From Morinoia aosen (taxonomy: Eukaryota; Arthropoda; Malacostraca; Amphipoda; Talitridae), in assembly GCA_030386875.1 (NCBI GenBank), contig CM059562.1, positions 46,335,757 to 46,399,756 of the forward strand: 64,000 nucleotides of DNA, read 5' to 3'. Positions 37,622 through 48,300 of the stretch are shown piece by piece (the stretch's first letter is position 1; every line of letters begins with the position of its first letter). The position numbers and the translations under genes are program-made. The notes beneath the pieces are model-generated. The model did not search any database. It was given only the letters and a program-made list of their open reading frames with translations, and was not told the origin of the DNA.

Positions 37622-37734
37622 GAAATAAAAGATATAAATCTCAGGATTCTACTCCCGTTTTGTTGTAAAAAATCCGTTCATATGATCAAAAGTTATTAAA
37701 GATTTTTTTGGGGTTCCGCATTTAAAAAACCCCT
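37622..37734 (-). repeat. Right inverted repeat of putative element
   Basis: On the minus strand it begins AGGGGTTTTTTAAATGCGGA and carries the same TAGAATCCTGAGATTTATAT and TCTTTTATTT blocks as 34473-34584. The right flank (GCATTAAA) does not repeat the left flank. Confidence 0.85.
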
Positions 37735-38320
37735 GCATTAAAAACCGTTATCTTTGAAACATACTGCTGCTTTAATAGGCCTCGTGAAATAACTTTATAG
37801 GATTGGCTGCAAACAGACGTACCTTAACGCCAGCACAATTTTTAGTACAACCTCGCTCACATTAAACTCGGTTAAAAATTGAAGGGAACCATTATAACAG
37901 GATAACAAGTGTTGATTCAAACCAGATAAGCTTTGCCAAGTGTTACTCTGAAATCAAGTTACAGCAGAGTCGAAGAATTTAAAATTTTCAGAGTTAAAGG
38001 AGAAAAGTAGTTTCCTTGTGCAAGTGTTAAGTTCGTACATTTCACGGACGTAATTCCGAAGATATGAGTAGCACACACAGCTATGAAACATTGTAAACGC
38101 TCGGGACCACATGAAGATAACGCACCGTTTATGTTACATCTAAAGGAGTGTTCCCTTGAATTCTTCAACCTGAACAACAGGCACACAAAAGGCTTTGTAG
38201 AAAAGGCACCCGAAATGTCGTAGCATTAGAAACAGGAATTGAAAAAAATTAATGAAATACTTTATTATAATTATTGATGAAAAAATATTGAACACAACTA
38301 AGGTCATAACTACTGAAATA

Positions 38321-38345
38321 AATTACTTGTACAGTACAAGTAATT
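38321..38345. repeat. Perfect 25-bp palindrome
   Basis: Arms of 12 bp (AATTACTTGTAC and GTACAAGTAATT) flank a single central base. It is a possible binding site for a dimeric protein or simply chance; no gene context supports either. Confidence 0.8.
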
Positions 38346-41300
38346 GCCATTGCTTTAAAAAGTGACAAGAAAAGTACATGAAACTTTAGTATTTATTCGG
38401 CAAATATGCCTAACTTAAGTTGACCCAAGTATTGCATAATAATTTTCGTAAACTTTGTTGAAGGACTATCGTATCATGCAAACTAATGTAATGTCATAAT
38501 CTGCACGTGAAGAAACTAATTTAATAACGTGATTTGCACATAAAGAAAAGGCCAGCTAATTCATGTCCACTGAAGAATAAACACCCTGTATCATTATGGA
38601 TACTTATTCGTTATAGGACAGTTAGGTGATTTGAAGTTGAGAATTTTCTCTAAGCAATCGGTTTTAATCGGAGGTAGGATTAACTCTCAAATGCCCTTAT
38701 TTTGAAGCTTGGTTAAACCTTATAACCTGCGACTTTATATCGTGCTCAAGTGACTCAATTTATACTTGATTTTTTCATTTCCCTATGGTAGTCGGCTGCT
38801 TTTTTATTTTGGGGAGAGCAGCAGTTCATAATTTCTTCCATAGGAGAGGCTTTCATTGAATTTACTTGAGTATATCTTTCAACCTTTTCATACTGGAATT
38901 CATTATTTCCTTAATAAACTGAACAGGTCTCCTATATACTCAATTGAGCTAAAGTCTAAAGTGTATCTTCTTACCAACAAAATGGATGTTTATTTTTCTC
39001 TTTACTCAAAATCAGGGATTAACATCTAAAATATCAAAGTCTTTATCATATTCCCATATACCAAAGTTGTTCTCGCCCACTGCAAGACCCACGTAATTCT
39101 CCTCGCTCTTCGTAAATGTTACCGAGAACAACTAATTACGTTTGCAGTAATTCTTCGTACATCAGCAGACCCACTCATGGGAATTGTGACTTGTCGGATA
39201 GTTCAGGCCATTCGTGACAAATCGAAAGCGCAAATTTTATGTGAACTTTACAATAACGTTGATATCCCATAAAATGGGACGGAAAAGACTTTGACAAATT
39301 AATTAAAAGAGTATAAATAGATTATGGTTTCCATAATTATTTATGGTACAACAAAAAATAGAAGCATAGTCGAGGCAGTTTTGTTAGTCCATGTCAGATT
39401 ATTTCACTAGCGGCAAACTTGTTCTGACGTATTTTCTTGCAATAACATCGATGTTAGAGTCTTTACTTTAACACCAGAGCTCATCAGTTTGACATAGAAA
39501 AGCTAATGCATACAATTTACCGTATCACAACGATCCTATAAACTACGAGATAGGCAAGAATCATCATGCAGCGACGATGAAAGCCAGACACAGTACTTCA
39601 AATAAGAAATATACATTAGATGCTCAGTGGTCAGTATCAATGTATTATTTGCTTAGTGTATAAGTTTTTTATTTTGATAATTTCTCATCTAAAATGGTAA
39701 CGATAAGTTGAAATATTTTTATGATAATACTCCGCGTTCTTTGATTCACGTTACATTTTTACTTGCATTCATATTGAGCCTTTTGAATTCCGTCAGACGT
39801 TTTCTTCGATAATATTAATAATTTGTAATAACGAGTATGTTAAGGGCGAGTAGTTATCAATTTACTGAACTGATCCACGCTGTAAATATCACAATAGTCA
39901 AAGTGTATTTTGGCCTCTCAACAGCTTGACAATCTCTAATTTTGTCAGATCGGCGCTATATATATAGCCTCAGCTCCAGCTGTACGCACGTCACTCATTA
40001 TGATACAACGGCGAAATAGTAGTGTGCTAGGTCAAAAAACATAAAATTTAAACACTTTTTTCATCTATGAACCTTTAACTGAAGAAATCATAATATTCAC
40101 AATTTTCAGTTTTTCTCAAATGTTCATTCAAAATTTAGTTTCCACCTCATGCGAACGAAGTTTGGTGTACGTTTTTACCTAAATACTTCTGGTTGATTTT
40201 CTTTACTTCATTCAATTTTCCTTAATGCAAGTTCATCTACGAGGTAAAGTTTCCATTTTTGACAAGTAAAAGGATTCAGAGAGAACAAATTGTACTCCAA
40301 TTGTTTTACATCACTGAAACGAGTGCAGGAAGCATATTGACTTCAACGTCAAAGTTCATTCATATAAGTGTTACTGAAGCAATAATAGACAAGCAAGAAT
40401 GAACTGCATGAGCATCAAAGAAGAGCGCACTGAAGCTGGATGAGTATGAGTGCGAGTTGCGGCGCGTGGTGAAATTGTTGACATTCATAAGTGTCGCAGA
40501 AGAGCTGGTCTCGTAAAACACGGACACCAAAATCCTCGACTCCACGAACACGCAGCTGGCTGAAGTGATCGACGATGATGACACGTGCATGCGTTTAGCT
40601 AATTTAAATTGTGAAATAATTGTGAAAACATCCAATTTCAAGCAACGAATTAACGGAACACTGCATTTTCAAAGTACAAATTGTTTTTATAAAATGGTAA
40701 TTTCAAAATTACGTCAATGAGCGGATGAGGAGAAAAAGAAGTTATTCAAGATACTTGTAAGACAATTTCAAAACAAAATCCATCAGTAGAGAAGACTCAT
40801 ACTTCACTATTGATATTTGAAAAACGGAACATAAAGGACGAATTCATAATGTTTCTGGCTTTCCAATTCGTCGTAGTTAATTTTTCTCACATAATGAACA
40901 CGGTACTCGTTTTGTACTGTAATAACATACGCCTGATGAAGAGGAAAAAATCAGATGGATTGTTGTACAACTGTGAACGCTGCCATTTAATGAGGCACCC
41001 GACATCTATCATCAGCTCGCAGAGCAGCAGTGTCCGCAGCACAACACGGTATGCCGCTGGTAGCAGGCGCCACTCGAGCTCCCAGCGAGCTGTGCCAGCA
41101 CAAAACAGCAGCGAGGTCTGCGAGCCGCGCTGACCTGCTGTGCAAGTAAATTTAGTGTTGCAATAGCAGCCGTCTGGACAAATGTCATTAAAGGCCGGTA
41201 AAAAACGGCACTAGAGACCCTGGCTTCGGCGCTACCTCGATTCCAGTAGTAAACTCTAACCCCTTTTTATTATAGTATAAGAGAGTTGGAGAGGGTCGTT

Positions 41301-42820
41301 TATAATAAGTAACAAATACAATGACGAATGTTAGTGTGATGTGGCATACGTGTTAAGTATAATTTAAGGAACATTATGTACCTCTGAATTCGTTTTTATT
41401 TATGTGAACATCCGTCGAATGTTCTGGAGCGTCAAATGCTCAGTAATGCATTGCGTGTGGCAAAATTGATTTGTCATTGACGCTGAAGCGATTAAATTTG
41501 AGCGACGTGTGAGGAATGACTTTTTCTCGGATTGCCCACACCGTCATAATATATCTTGTACAAATTTTTAAATCTCACACTGGCAAAAACAAAACCTGAA
41601 CAGCATAGCACATACTGTATATCGGTCCCTATTGTGAAGCAGGAGTTATGTTGTGCATTAGCATCATCTGCCCATCAACAAAGATATCCTAATAAACAAT
41701 TACCCGTGGTGGATGCTTAAGTGCATATGAACGAAAAATTGCATTTTGTTTTCATAATGTTTAAAGGTAATAATTTTGTAATCAATAACATAAAGGAGCA
41801 GGTAACTGTGATAGTCACAATTTTGTCACGCTTTTGTATTCGTGGGTGGTGGAGTTCTCACAAATGTCAGCCTCTAGAATATTGAAGATGCTCTTTTTGA
41901 CAATAATTGCCAAGCATTTTGTTTCTGACCCACTTTGAACTACGTAGCTCATTATTTTTCAGTAGTCATTTTTTAACTCGACTCTCCCAAGAGATAGTTC
42001 CGCAGTCGCTGGTAATTTTATCCCATATATATATAGTGTGAGGCAGTTACTTTGGGCTGTGCAGCAGTTGATCACCAGAAACATTCGCACACAAGAAACA
42101 TTTCACATTTCACAGCTAGTAGACCGATTGCCAGCTGGTCACTTATGTTTGAAATATACTACTATTAGCTAAATACCTACATATATTAATCATGGTTAAG
42201 AACTTATGTCAAGTGTCTTACAAAATACCTGTGAAACATACGAATGCAAGAGATCTTTTATCATCACCACGAGTTTTTATACTATTTTAAAAGCAAGTCA
42301 TTATTCTTCGTCACAGCGTCAACATATGAAAAAGAAATATAAAACCAAACATTATAAGTTCGTGAGTTTGTAATGATGTTGATTTATACATGCGCTAGGT
42401 GTCAAATTGTTTACAATGTAATTTTTTCTAGAATACTTCAAAAATAAGAAGTTCCATAAAATTGTCAGGAAATGTTGACACTCCTGATATCCGCCTACTG
42501 TTCAAAAAAGGAATTCATATACGAAGCTGATAATAGGAATAACATTCATTCGGCGTATCTGGAAATCTTAGTGCTCAAAATTATAAACAAAGGTCGTTAA
42601 AACTCATTAAACCTAACAAATAACCACTTTAATTTCGCTTCTTATATGGAGCAACGGACATAAGTGACGAATTCATAAATGGGCATCAATTAAAATTTAA
42701 ATGAAAATCTTTTGGGCATAAGAATGAACTGTGCATTCTTTTCTTGAAAATTATGTTAAGAATGATTAATTTTGCGAATTTAAACTGCGAATTAAAACTG
42801 AGAATTTAAGAAAAAATTTT

Positions 42821-42860
42821 AATTATGTGTAATAAATTTTAATTGTGTGTAATAAATTTT
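42821..42860. repeat. 20-bp tandem duplication
   Basis: Two adjacent 20-bp units, AATTATGTGTAATAAATTTT and AATTGTGTGTAATAAATTTT, differ by one base. A local AT-rich duplication with no coding context. Confidence 0.85.
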
Positions 42861-44375
42861 GTGCTTACTTAAAATGTGTTCGTTGAAATATCTTAGTAAA
42901 TTCCAGCAGTACAGATGGGTCGCTTCAACAAGTATGTTACGTGCCTGTATTTTTGGGCTCAAGAAATGTTATGGGTAGCGATAAGCTGTGGGGGTTCAAG
43001 CAAAGTCTGTTTATATTAGCAATGAACTTTGTTGGGTTGTAAGCAATCTTCGAGAGGCCTCGGGCGAACCCTCCGACACTTGAGACATTCGAAAATGCCT
43101 ACTCAGTCGCAAACAACGCCGCCTTGTTGACGGGCATAGATCGCGACATTTAAGCCTAGAGGGTGGCAGACCAACGGTTTCGAAGGAGCTTGGGCGTGGG
43201 AAACAGTGATGCCAAGAAAGAAAAGAAAAAAAAGTCAAAGGGCTGAAGCCACGAATAGCACAGCAAAAGGAACACATAGGCGGGCACTTTCGAAGTTTGG
43301 AAGGATCTTAATGGTCGAAATGAGAATAGAGGACAACCCTCGAAAATACGCTAGGTATCACGATGAACAAAAGGCAGTTCCACAGTCGACGCCGTGACGT
43401 GAAGTACAAGAAATGAACGCGGGTGTGTTTGCGGTAACAAACGTGCTTAAAGAAATAATGGGAAAAGTGACTACATTGAAAATTGATACTAAAGTTTCAC
43501 GCTACAATGTAATCCAGAAATTTATACATTTTCTCGTTCTTACTTGCAGAGAAGTAAATTGAAAACCCAACCAACGTGGGAATCATTTAATGGAACATTT
43601 AGATGCAACGTCTCTGGGAGGGTGAGAGATGCAGTTTCTTGGAAAAAGATATATTTTTAAATAAATATGATTCAAATTTATTGTCATTCAGTGATGTAAA
43701 AGTTGAGATATTTTGAGAGAACGTAATTGGCGCAATAATGATTAACGAGTTATAAATTGATCTTGCAGGTGGGAGGCCTGTGGATTAGAAGCTCACATGG
43801 AAAGGAAATGCTCGGGAGCTCCGAAATTAGCAATTAGCAACAGACATTCTTAGCACTGTGCATAAGACAGTGATTTGAACTGAAGCTGTACTGGCTCCTG
43901 AATGTGTGGGTTGAAGCAATGACCACATCCTGTGCTGCTGGGAGCGCTAAGATATTGTAGACCTTATTGGTGTTATGTCTGTGTGTAAGCAACACACGGG
44001 GAGGCTGGCCAGCCGAATCTTTCAGTATAGCCATGTCATGTAAGCCATCTGGCGTATGCAGTTTCTAGATTCCATTACCTAATTTGCATCATTACTAATA
44101 ACATTCATTGTGCGTACGCTTATTGATGTTTTGTATCACGTATGGCCTAAAAATCATAAAAGTTAAGCGAATTTCACCATGTGTATCATGCCCCTAACAT
44201 TAGAAACGACAGATCACAACATCACGGGTGCGCTTAGAAAATGCGCTGTGTGAGTCGACTATCATCGGTGAGTAACGTTTTGTTTTTAGTATATGTACTG
44301 TAATGTTGATTATTGTCCATGAGTTTTTTTTGTGTTGTCTATGTATTTCATGGAGGTGAGCCAATCCCTCAATTC

Positions 44376-44431
44376 CGAGAACCTGATCTTCTTACTAATG
44401 TAAATTAGTAAGGAGGCGGGATCTTTTCTCG
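44376..44431. repeat. Imperfect hairpin beside the Tc1-like remnant
   Basis: A perfect inner stem (CTTACTAAT / ATTAGTAAG around GTAA) is extended outward by GATC and GAGAA pairings across small bulges, giving a 56-nt foldback. It lies just past the 3' end of the minus-strand Tc1-like remnant and could be part of that element's terminal structure, although no matching copy was found at the other end. Confidence 0.6.
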
Positions 44432-44439
44432 TGACAGCT

Positions 44440-45345
44440 ACTTGAATCAGTCATCGATCCATGGGATTTAGATCTCACTATAGTAATAATTCCCCATGCA
44501 TGACATATCAAGAAGGGCTTCCAACAACTCATCCTTGTTCTTGAATTGACGTCGATTTTCGTTGGGTCGTTGTCCCAGAGTGCTCCACTTGTTTTCTATT
44601 GGGTGCAAATCAGGGAAATTTGAAGGTTACTTCATTTCCGGAAGCCTAAACAACCAAAGATTTTGAAGATACCCTGAAGTTCCATGAGCTGCATGCGAGG
44701 GGACATTATGTTTTTAGCAACTTTTCAACGAACTCGAGAGAAAGAGCTAGAAATGCATATAATTAATTGTCATTCGTCACTTCACGCTGGCCAACTTAAG
44801 GTTCTTCCCTTAATCCCAATCGAAATCATGATTCCTCCACTACCTTGCTTACGCTTCAAACTATATATGATGTCGATTCCCTCTATTTACCATCCAGCTT
44901 TTACTACTCGGATCCAGCAATCATCCAGCTTCAACCAGGAGTGGCACGCGTTTTCTCGGGTAACAAAACTTTCGAAAAGTCGACCCCAATGTTATCCTTC
45001 GTCCATGCCCTTTTCGATTTGCTCGGGAATTCTTATCAATAGAGGCTTTGATACTGGTTTTACTGTCTTAGCTATATTCTTCAGACGAAGAAATCGAGTA
45101 CTTTTTGACAGGTTTGTCAGACTAACGTTGAGAAAAACTTATCCAATTGTTAATCTAGGACTCCTCATAGTTTCATGTTTTATTCGTGGCATAAAGTGAC
45201 AGGAAACAACACTTGACTGACCTTCATCAGCCCTCTGACGTACCTTCGTAAGAGCATTGATCAAGTTCTTTAGAGTTAGGTGAAATTTATCCATCATTCC
45301 AGCTACTTCCTGGAAAGGTTAACCTTTTTTTTCAAGTTCAGAGCT
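44440..45345 (-). pseudogene. Tc1-like transposase remnant
   Basis: Read on the minus strand, pieces of a Tc1-type DDE transposase occur in order. A degenerate helix-turn-helix start (MSSELEKKG, then MDKFHLTLKNLINALTK) is at about 45,340-45,240. SPRLTI and LSKSTRFLRLKNIAKTVKP lie between about 45,160 and 45,065, followed by KNSRANRKG. KVLLPEK stands in the place of the first catalytic block, and GGIMISIGIKGRTLSWP near 44,845-44,795 corresponds to the conserved GG..MVWG segment. PDLHPIENKWSTL near 44,605-44,565 carries the third acidic residue (Glu) of the triad, followed by a basic and helical tail KDELLEALLDMS. Stops and frame changes separate almost every block and the central Asp region is not readable. 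A 171-codon frame on the plus strand over the same region is its shadow. No terminal repeats were found. Confidence 0.72.
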
Positions 45346-48300
45346 CATGATTCGCTTTACAGAATCAGTCAAGCTACATTTATAACCTATATTAAAATCA
45401 AGTTAGAACACTTTTTATCAATTTAGCCCACGTGGGACACTGTGATTACAGTGAATACGGCGTCAGTTTGTTTGCATTGCGTTTATCTGTACTTTGTTTC
45501 CGCAGCATGTGCCTGTCAGGAGTGCCAACATTCCTTGAAAATTTCATGTCAGTTCATCGCTTGATTTTTACATATTAAAGAAAATGTCAATTTGTTAATA
45601 ATTTGACAAGCACTGTTGACGTAATGCGTTACAGAGTGCAATATGTTGAAAGCTACTCGTATTAATTCGTAAGAAAACCTAATTTGCATATGTGTTCAAA
45701 GAATCAACAGTAATAGGAAATTCAAATTTGAAGTAATCTATAGTATTGATTTTTTTTAACAGTGAATTTAAATTTATTTAAAAACCTCAAAAGAAATAAA
45801 TAGGACAAAGAGGTAGACGAATCGCTTAAAATATGAGTATCAAAGGCAGTTTGAAATTTTGGTCGCTGATTCACTGGAACGATATGAGGGGAATGAAGTT
45901 GAAGTAGAGAGTGTCCATATGAACCTGAACCCAGGTCGGTTTCCTGCAAAACCCGTTTCAGATTTGCTAGGAAAAGCTCTGGATCGTTACATTGCCTGCT
46001 CTAACTGACGACGATAAAAATTCCCGACAGATAGTTCAACTGCATGAGATCAGAGTTGGTCTCCCTAGCCCTGGAGAGAGCTATGATGGGCTGATTAGTT
46101 TTCGGACTTAGATGCCTAGAGTGTCTAGTTCACTTCTCTATATTTGTGGGCTGATATCTGTATATTAATCCGAGTGGAACTATCTATGTACGTAAACAAA
46201 GATACAATACAGTAAATACAAAGACCATTGCGGTATCTATGCAACATCTTGATCATAAACTTCCACTCCTTAAGATAACATCCCTTATCAATATGGAAAA
46301 TTTAATTTGCTATTTTAAATCCGATTAACAAAAATTAAATGATTTAGCACAACTAAAATAATGGAGCATAGAAGAGAGCAAAGAGAAGCAGCACGGGAGC
46401 GACCGAGAAGCAAACGACAGCGCTTGCGAGAAGACGAAAGGCAAGTTTAATTAATCCATTATAGAAACAGACTACGAATGCAACAGCGGTGGATTAATAT
46501 GAGTTAGGAGGAGCGAAAATAGCATCTTTAAATCTTGAGAAATCCTCAAATCTTGGTTGGGTTAGAATTAGAAAGGTTGCGTTAAGTTAAATAGGTCTTT
46601 AATTATATATATGTAGATTTACACACACACACAGGTTTTATGTTACGTTGTGGTGGTTTCGAATAATTTTCTAGGATGGCATTAAGGTAATTGAATGGTT
46701 AACAATAGTTGTGCATTTATTCACTACATAAACCCCAATAGTTAATGACACTTGTATCCCAATAAAATGAAATTAAAAATTTGCAAAAAATAATCGCTCA
46801 TTATTCGCAGGACCTGCTAGTTATTTTTAAATACCAGTGGAAAAAATAGGTCAAAGTGAAATGAAATAGGTGAAAGTGCAAGGACACATCTTTCATTACA
46901 TTTTTCGTGAACCTTTGAGATGAACACATGTTTCACTAACTGGAAGAATAGCTTATTTTAATTGCAGCCCGACTGTAGATGTAAGGTCAGATATTGCTAC
47001 AGTAACCATACGATACCTGAGCGCAACAGCAATGAATGAATATACTCTTGGAGAATGGATACATTTCTTTCAAAATCTGACGTGAATCTCTTAATTTGCC
47101 TGATGAGACATCTGTTATGATTACGAGATTATCCGATAAACTAAATGTTCGCTATCTGCTGCACAATTATACTGAAGACAAAGGCAGCTAACTGTGAAAC
47201 AAAGCGGAAAAGGTTACCTGTGCATTCAAGATCAATATTCTGAAGAAAGTTTGTGATAAAATCAAATATTTTAAAAACTTTAATTCGAAACAGTGCTGAT
47301 GTAGCAATTTTCTAATCTATTTTCACATCTGCTTTAGCAGTTATAAGTTCAATAGAATTAAATCTTCCGTTATCGCACGTGCTGATTGAAAAATCTGGGT
47401 AAGTGCTTTTAGGGGGTCTTTAACCTCGTACATTATCCAATTCTCGATGTAAAGGTAATTTTGCTAATGTGTGCCGAGAGATGATACTTAAACTAGTGCG
47501 CAAAATTCTAAACTTTTACAATTATTGTTGGAGATAAAGCCAATAGAGAAAACAATCACGTGAAACTCTGGAGTAAATGTGAAAGGTGTCTCTATTGCCT
47601 TAATCTCCAACAATTTATGGTAGAAATTTGGTCAGGTGTAAACCTCCATTTTTCAGTCTGTAAAACACTATTACCTCCACATCTATAGGCATAGGACGGC
47701 GATATCAATATTATTGGTCTCTTGATATAAACTGCATTGTGGCGAACGCTGTATTTTCGATGTTCAACACTTATGCTGATTTACACCCCGAATAATTACA
47801 CGTTGGTTGTAAAAATTCGACATCCGAGCAAAATTAGCCTAAATCGTTTTTAGTCAGATTTTCGAAAAATCCTAGAGTTTTGAAGAGAACATATTATACT
47901 GATTACAATGGCAAAATTTGTTTTTGTTTAGATTAAAAAAAACTGGAAAAGTAGCATTCGAGAACTACGCCATTTTTCCTATTATTTACTTTAGGTACAC
48001 TCGCAAAAATAGAGAAAGTGCTCCGAGTAAATTTTATTATTCTTAGAACTACGCATATACACTAAGTTTCAAAAATCTAGTCCCCACAAAAAAGTGTTCT
48101 TGGTGTTTACGGTCCCTTTAAATATCTCGAACTTATTGTTCTGAACAGATAAACGAGCATTTTTGCGAGACGTTCCCAATCAAATCTTTCTTATCATATC
48201 CATCACTTTTAGCAACTCGTCAGCAATGAAAGAAATGAGATTAGCGTCTTTTATCCTCGATTCACCACCCTTTGCATAAATTTTACATAACATTTTTAGA

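Larger units (their letters stand above)
34473..37734. mobile_element. Putative 3.26-kb element bounded by long inverted repeats
   Basis: The left end (34473-34584) and right end (37622-37734) are inverted copies about 112 bp long with high identity. Beyond them a second shared block, CCCAATTGAAAATCA followed by GGACG and then CCGGTG, occurs at about 34,742-34,773 and, inverted, at about 37,360-37,396. The related terminal regions therefore extend several hundred bases with indels. Both ends begin AGGG when read inward. No convincing target duplication is visible outside them and no transposase-like frame lies between. A TATA-like site (ATATATAAG, about 34,804) sits inside the left end and a long palindrome lies near the right end. 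It could be one non-autonomous DNA transposon or two opposed fragments of the same repeat family. Confidence 0.45.
37735..44375. other. AT-rich stretch without recognised genes
   Basis: No family motif was seen. It holds a perfect 25-bp palindrome (38321-38345) and a 2 x 20-bp tandem duplication (42821-42860). Two TATA-like sites (about 39,956-39,964 and 42,026-42,034) have possible initiators 33-36 bp downstream but no recognisable transcript. A GC-richer island lies at about 40,980-41,140, where the longest frame (40810-41133 plus) has a serine-rich end and no family match. Confidence 0.5.

Noticed and set aside
34473..37734. A Polinton/Maverick element, suggested by long inverted ends starting AG
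   Set aside because: It is far too short, no polymerase, integrase or capsid-like frame is present, and no 6-bp target duplication is visible.
44684..45199. 171-codon plus-strand gene, the second-longest frame in the window
   Set aside because: The opposite strand carries ordered Tc1 transposase blocks. The plus frame has no family motif and is a shadow of that remnant.
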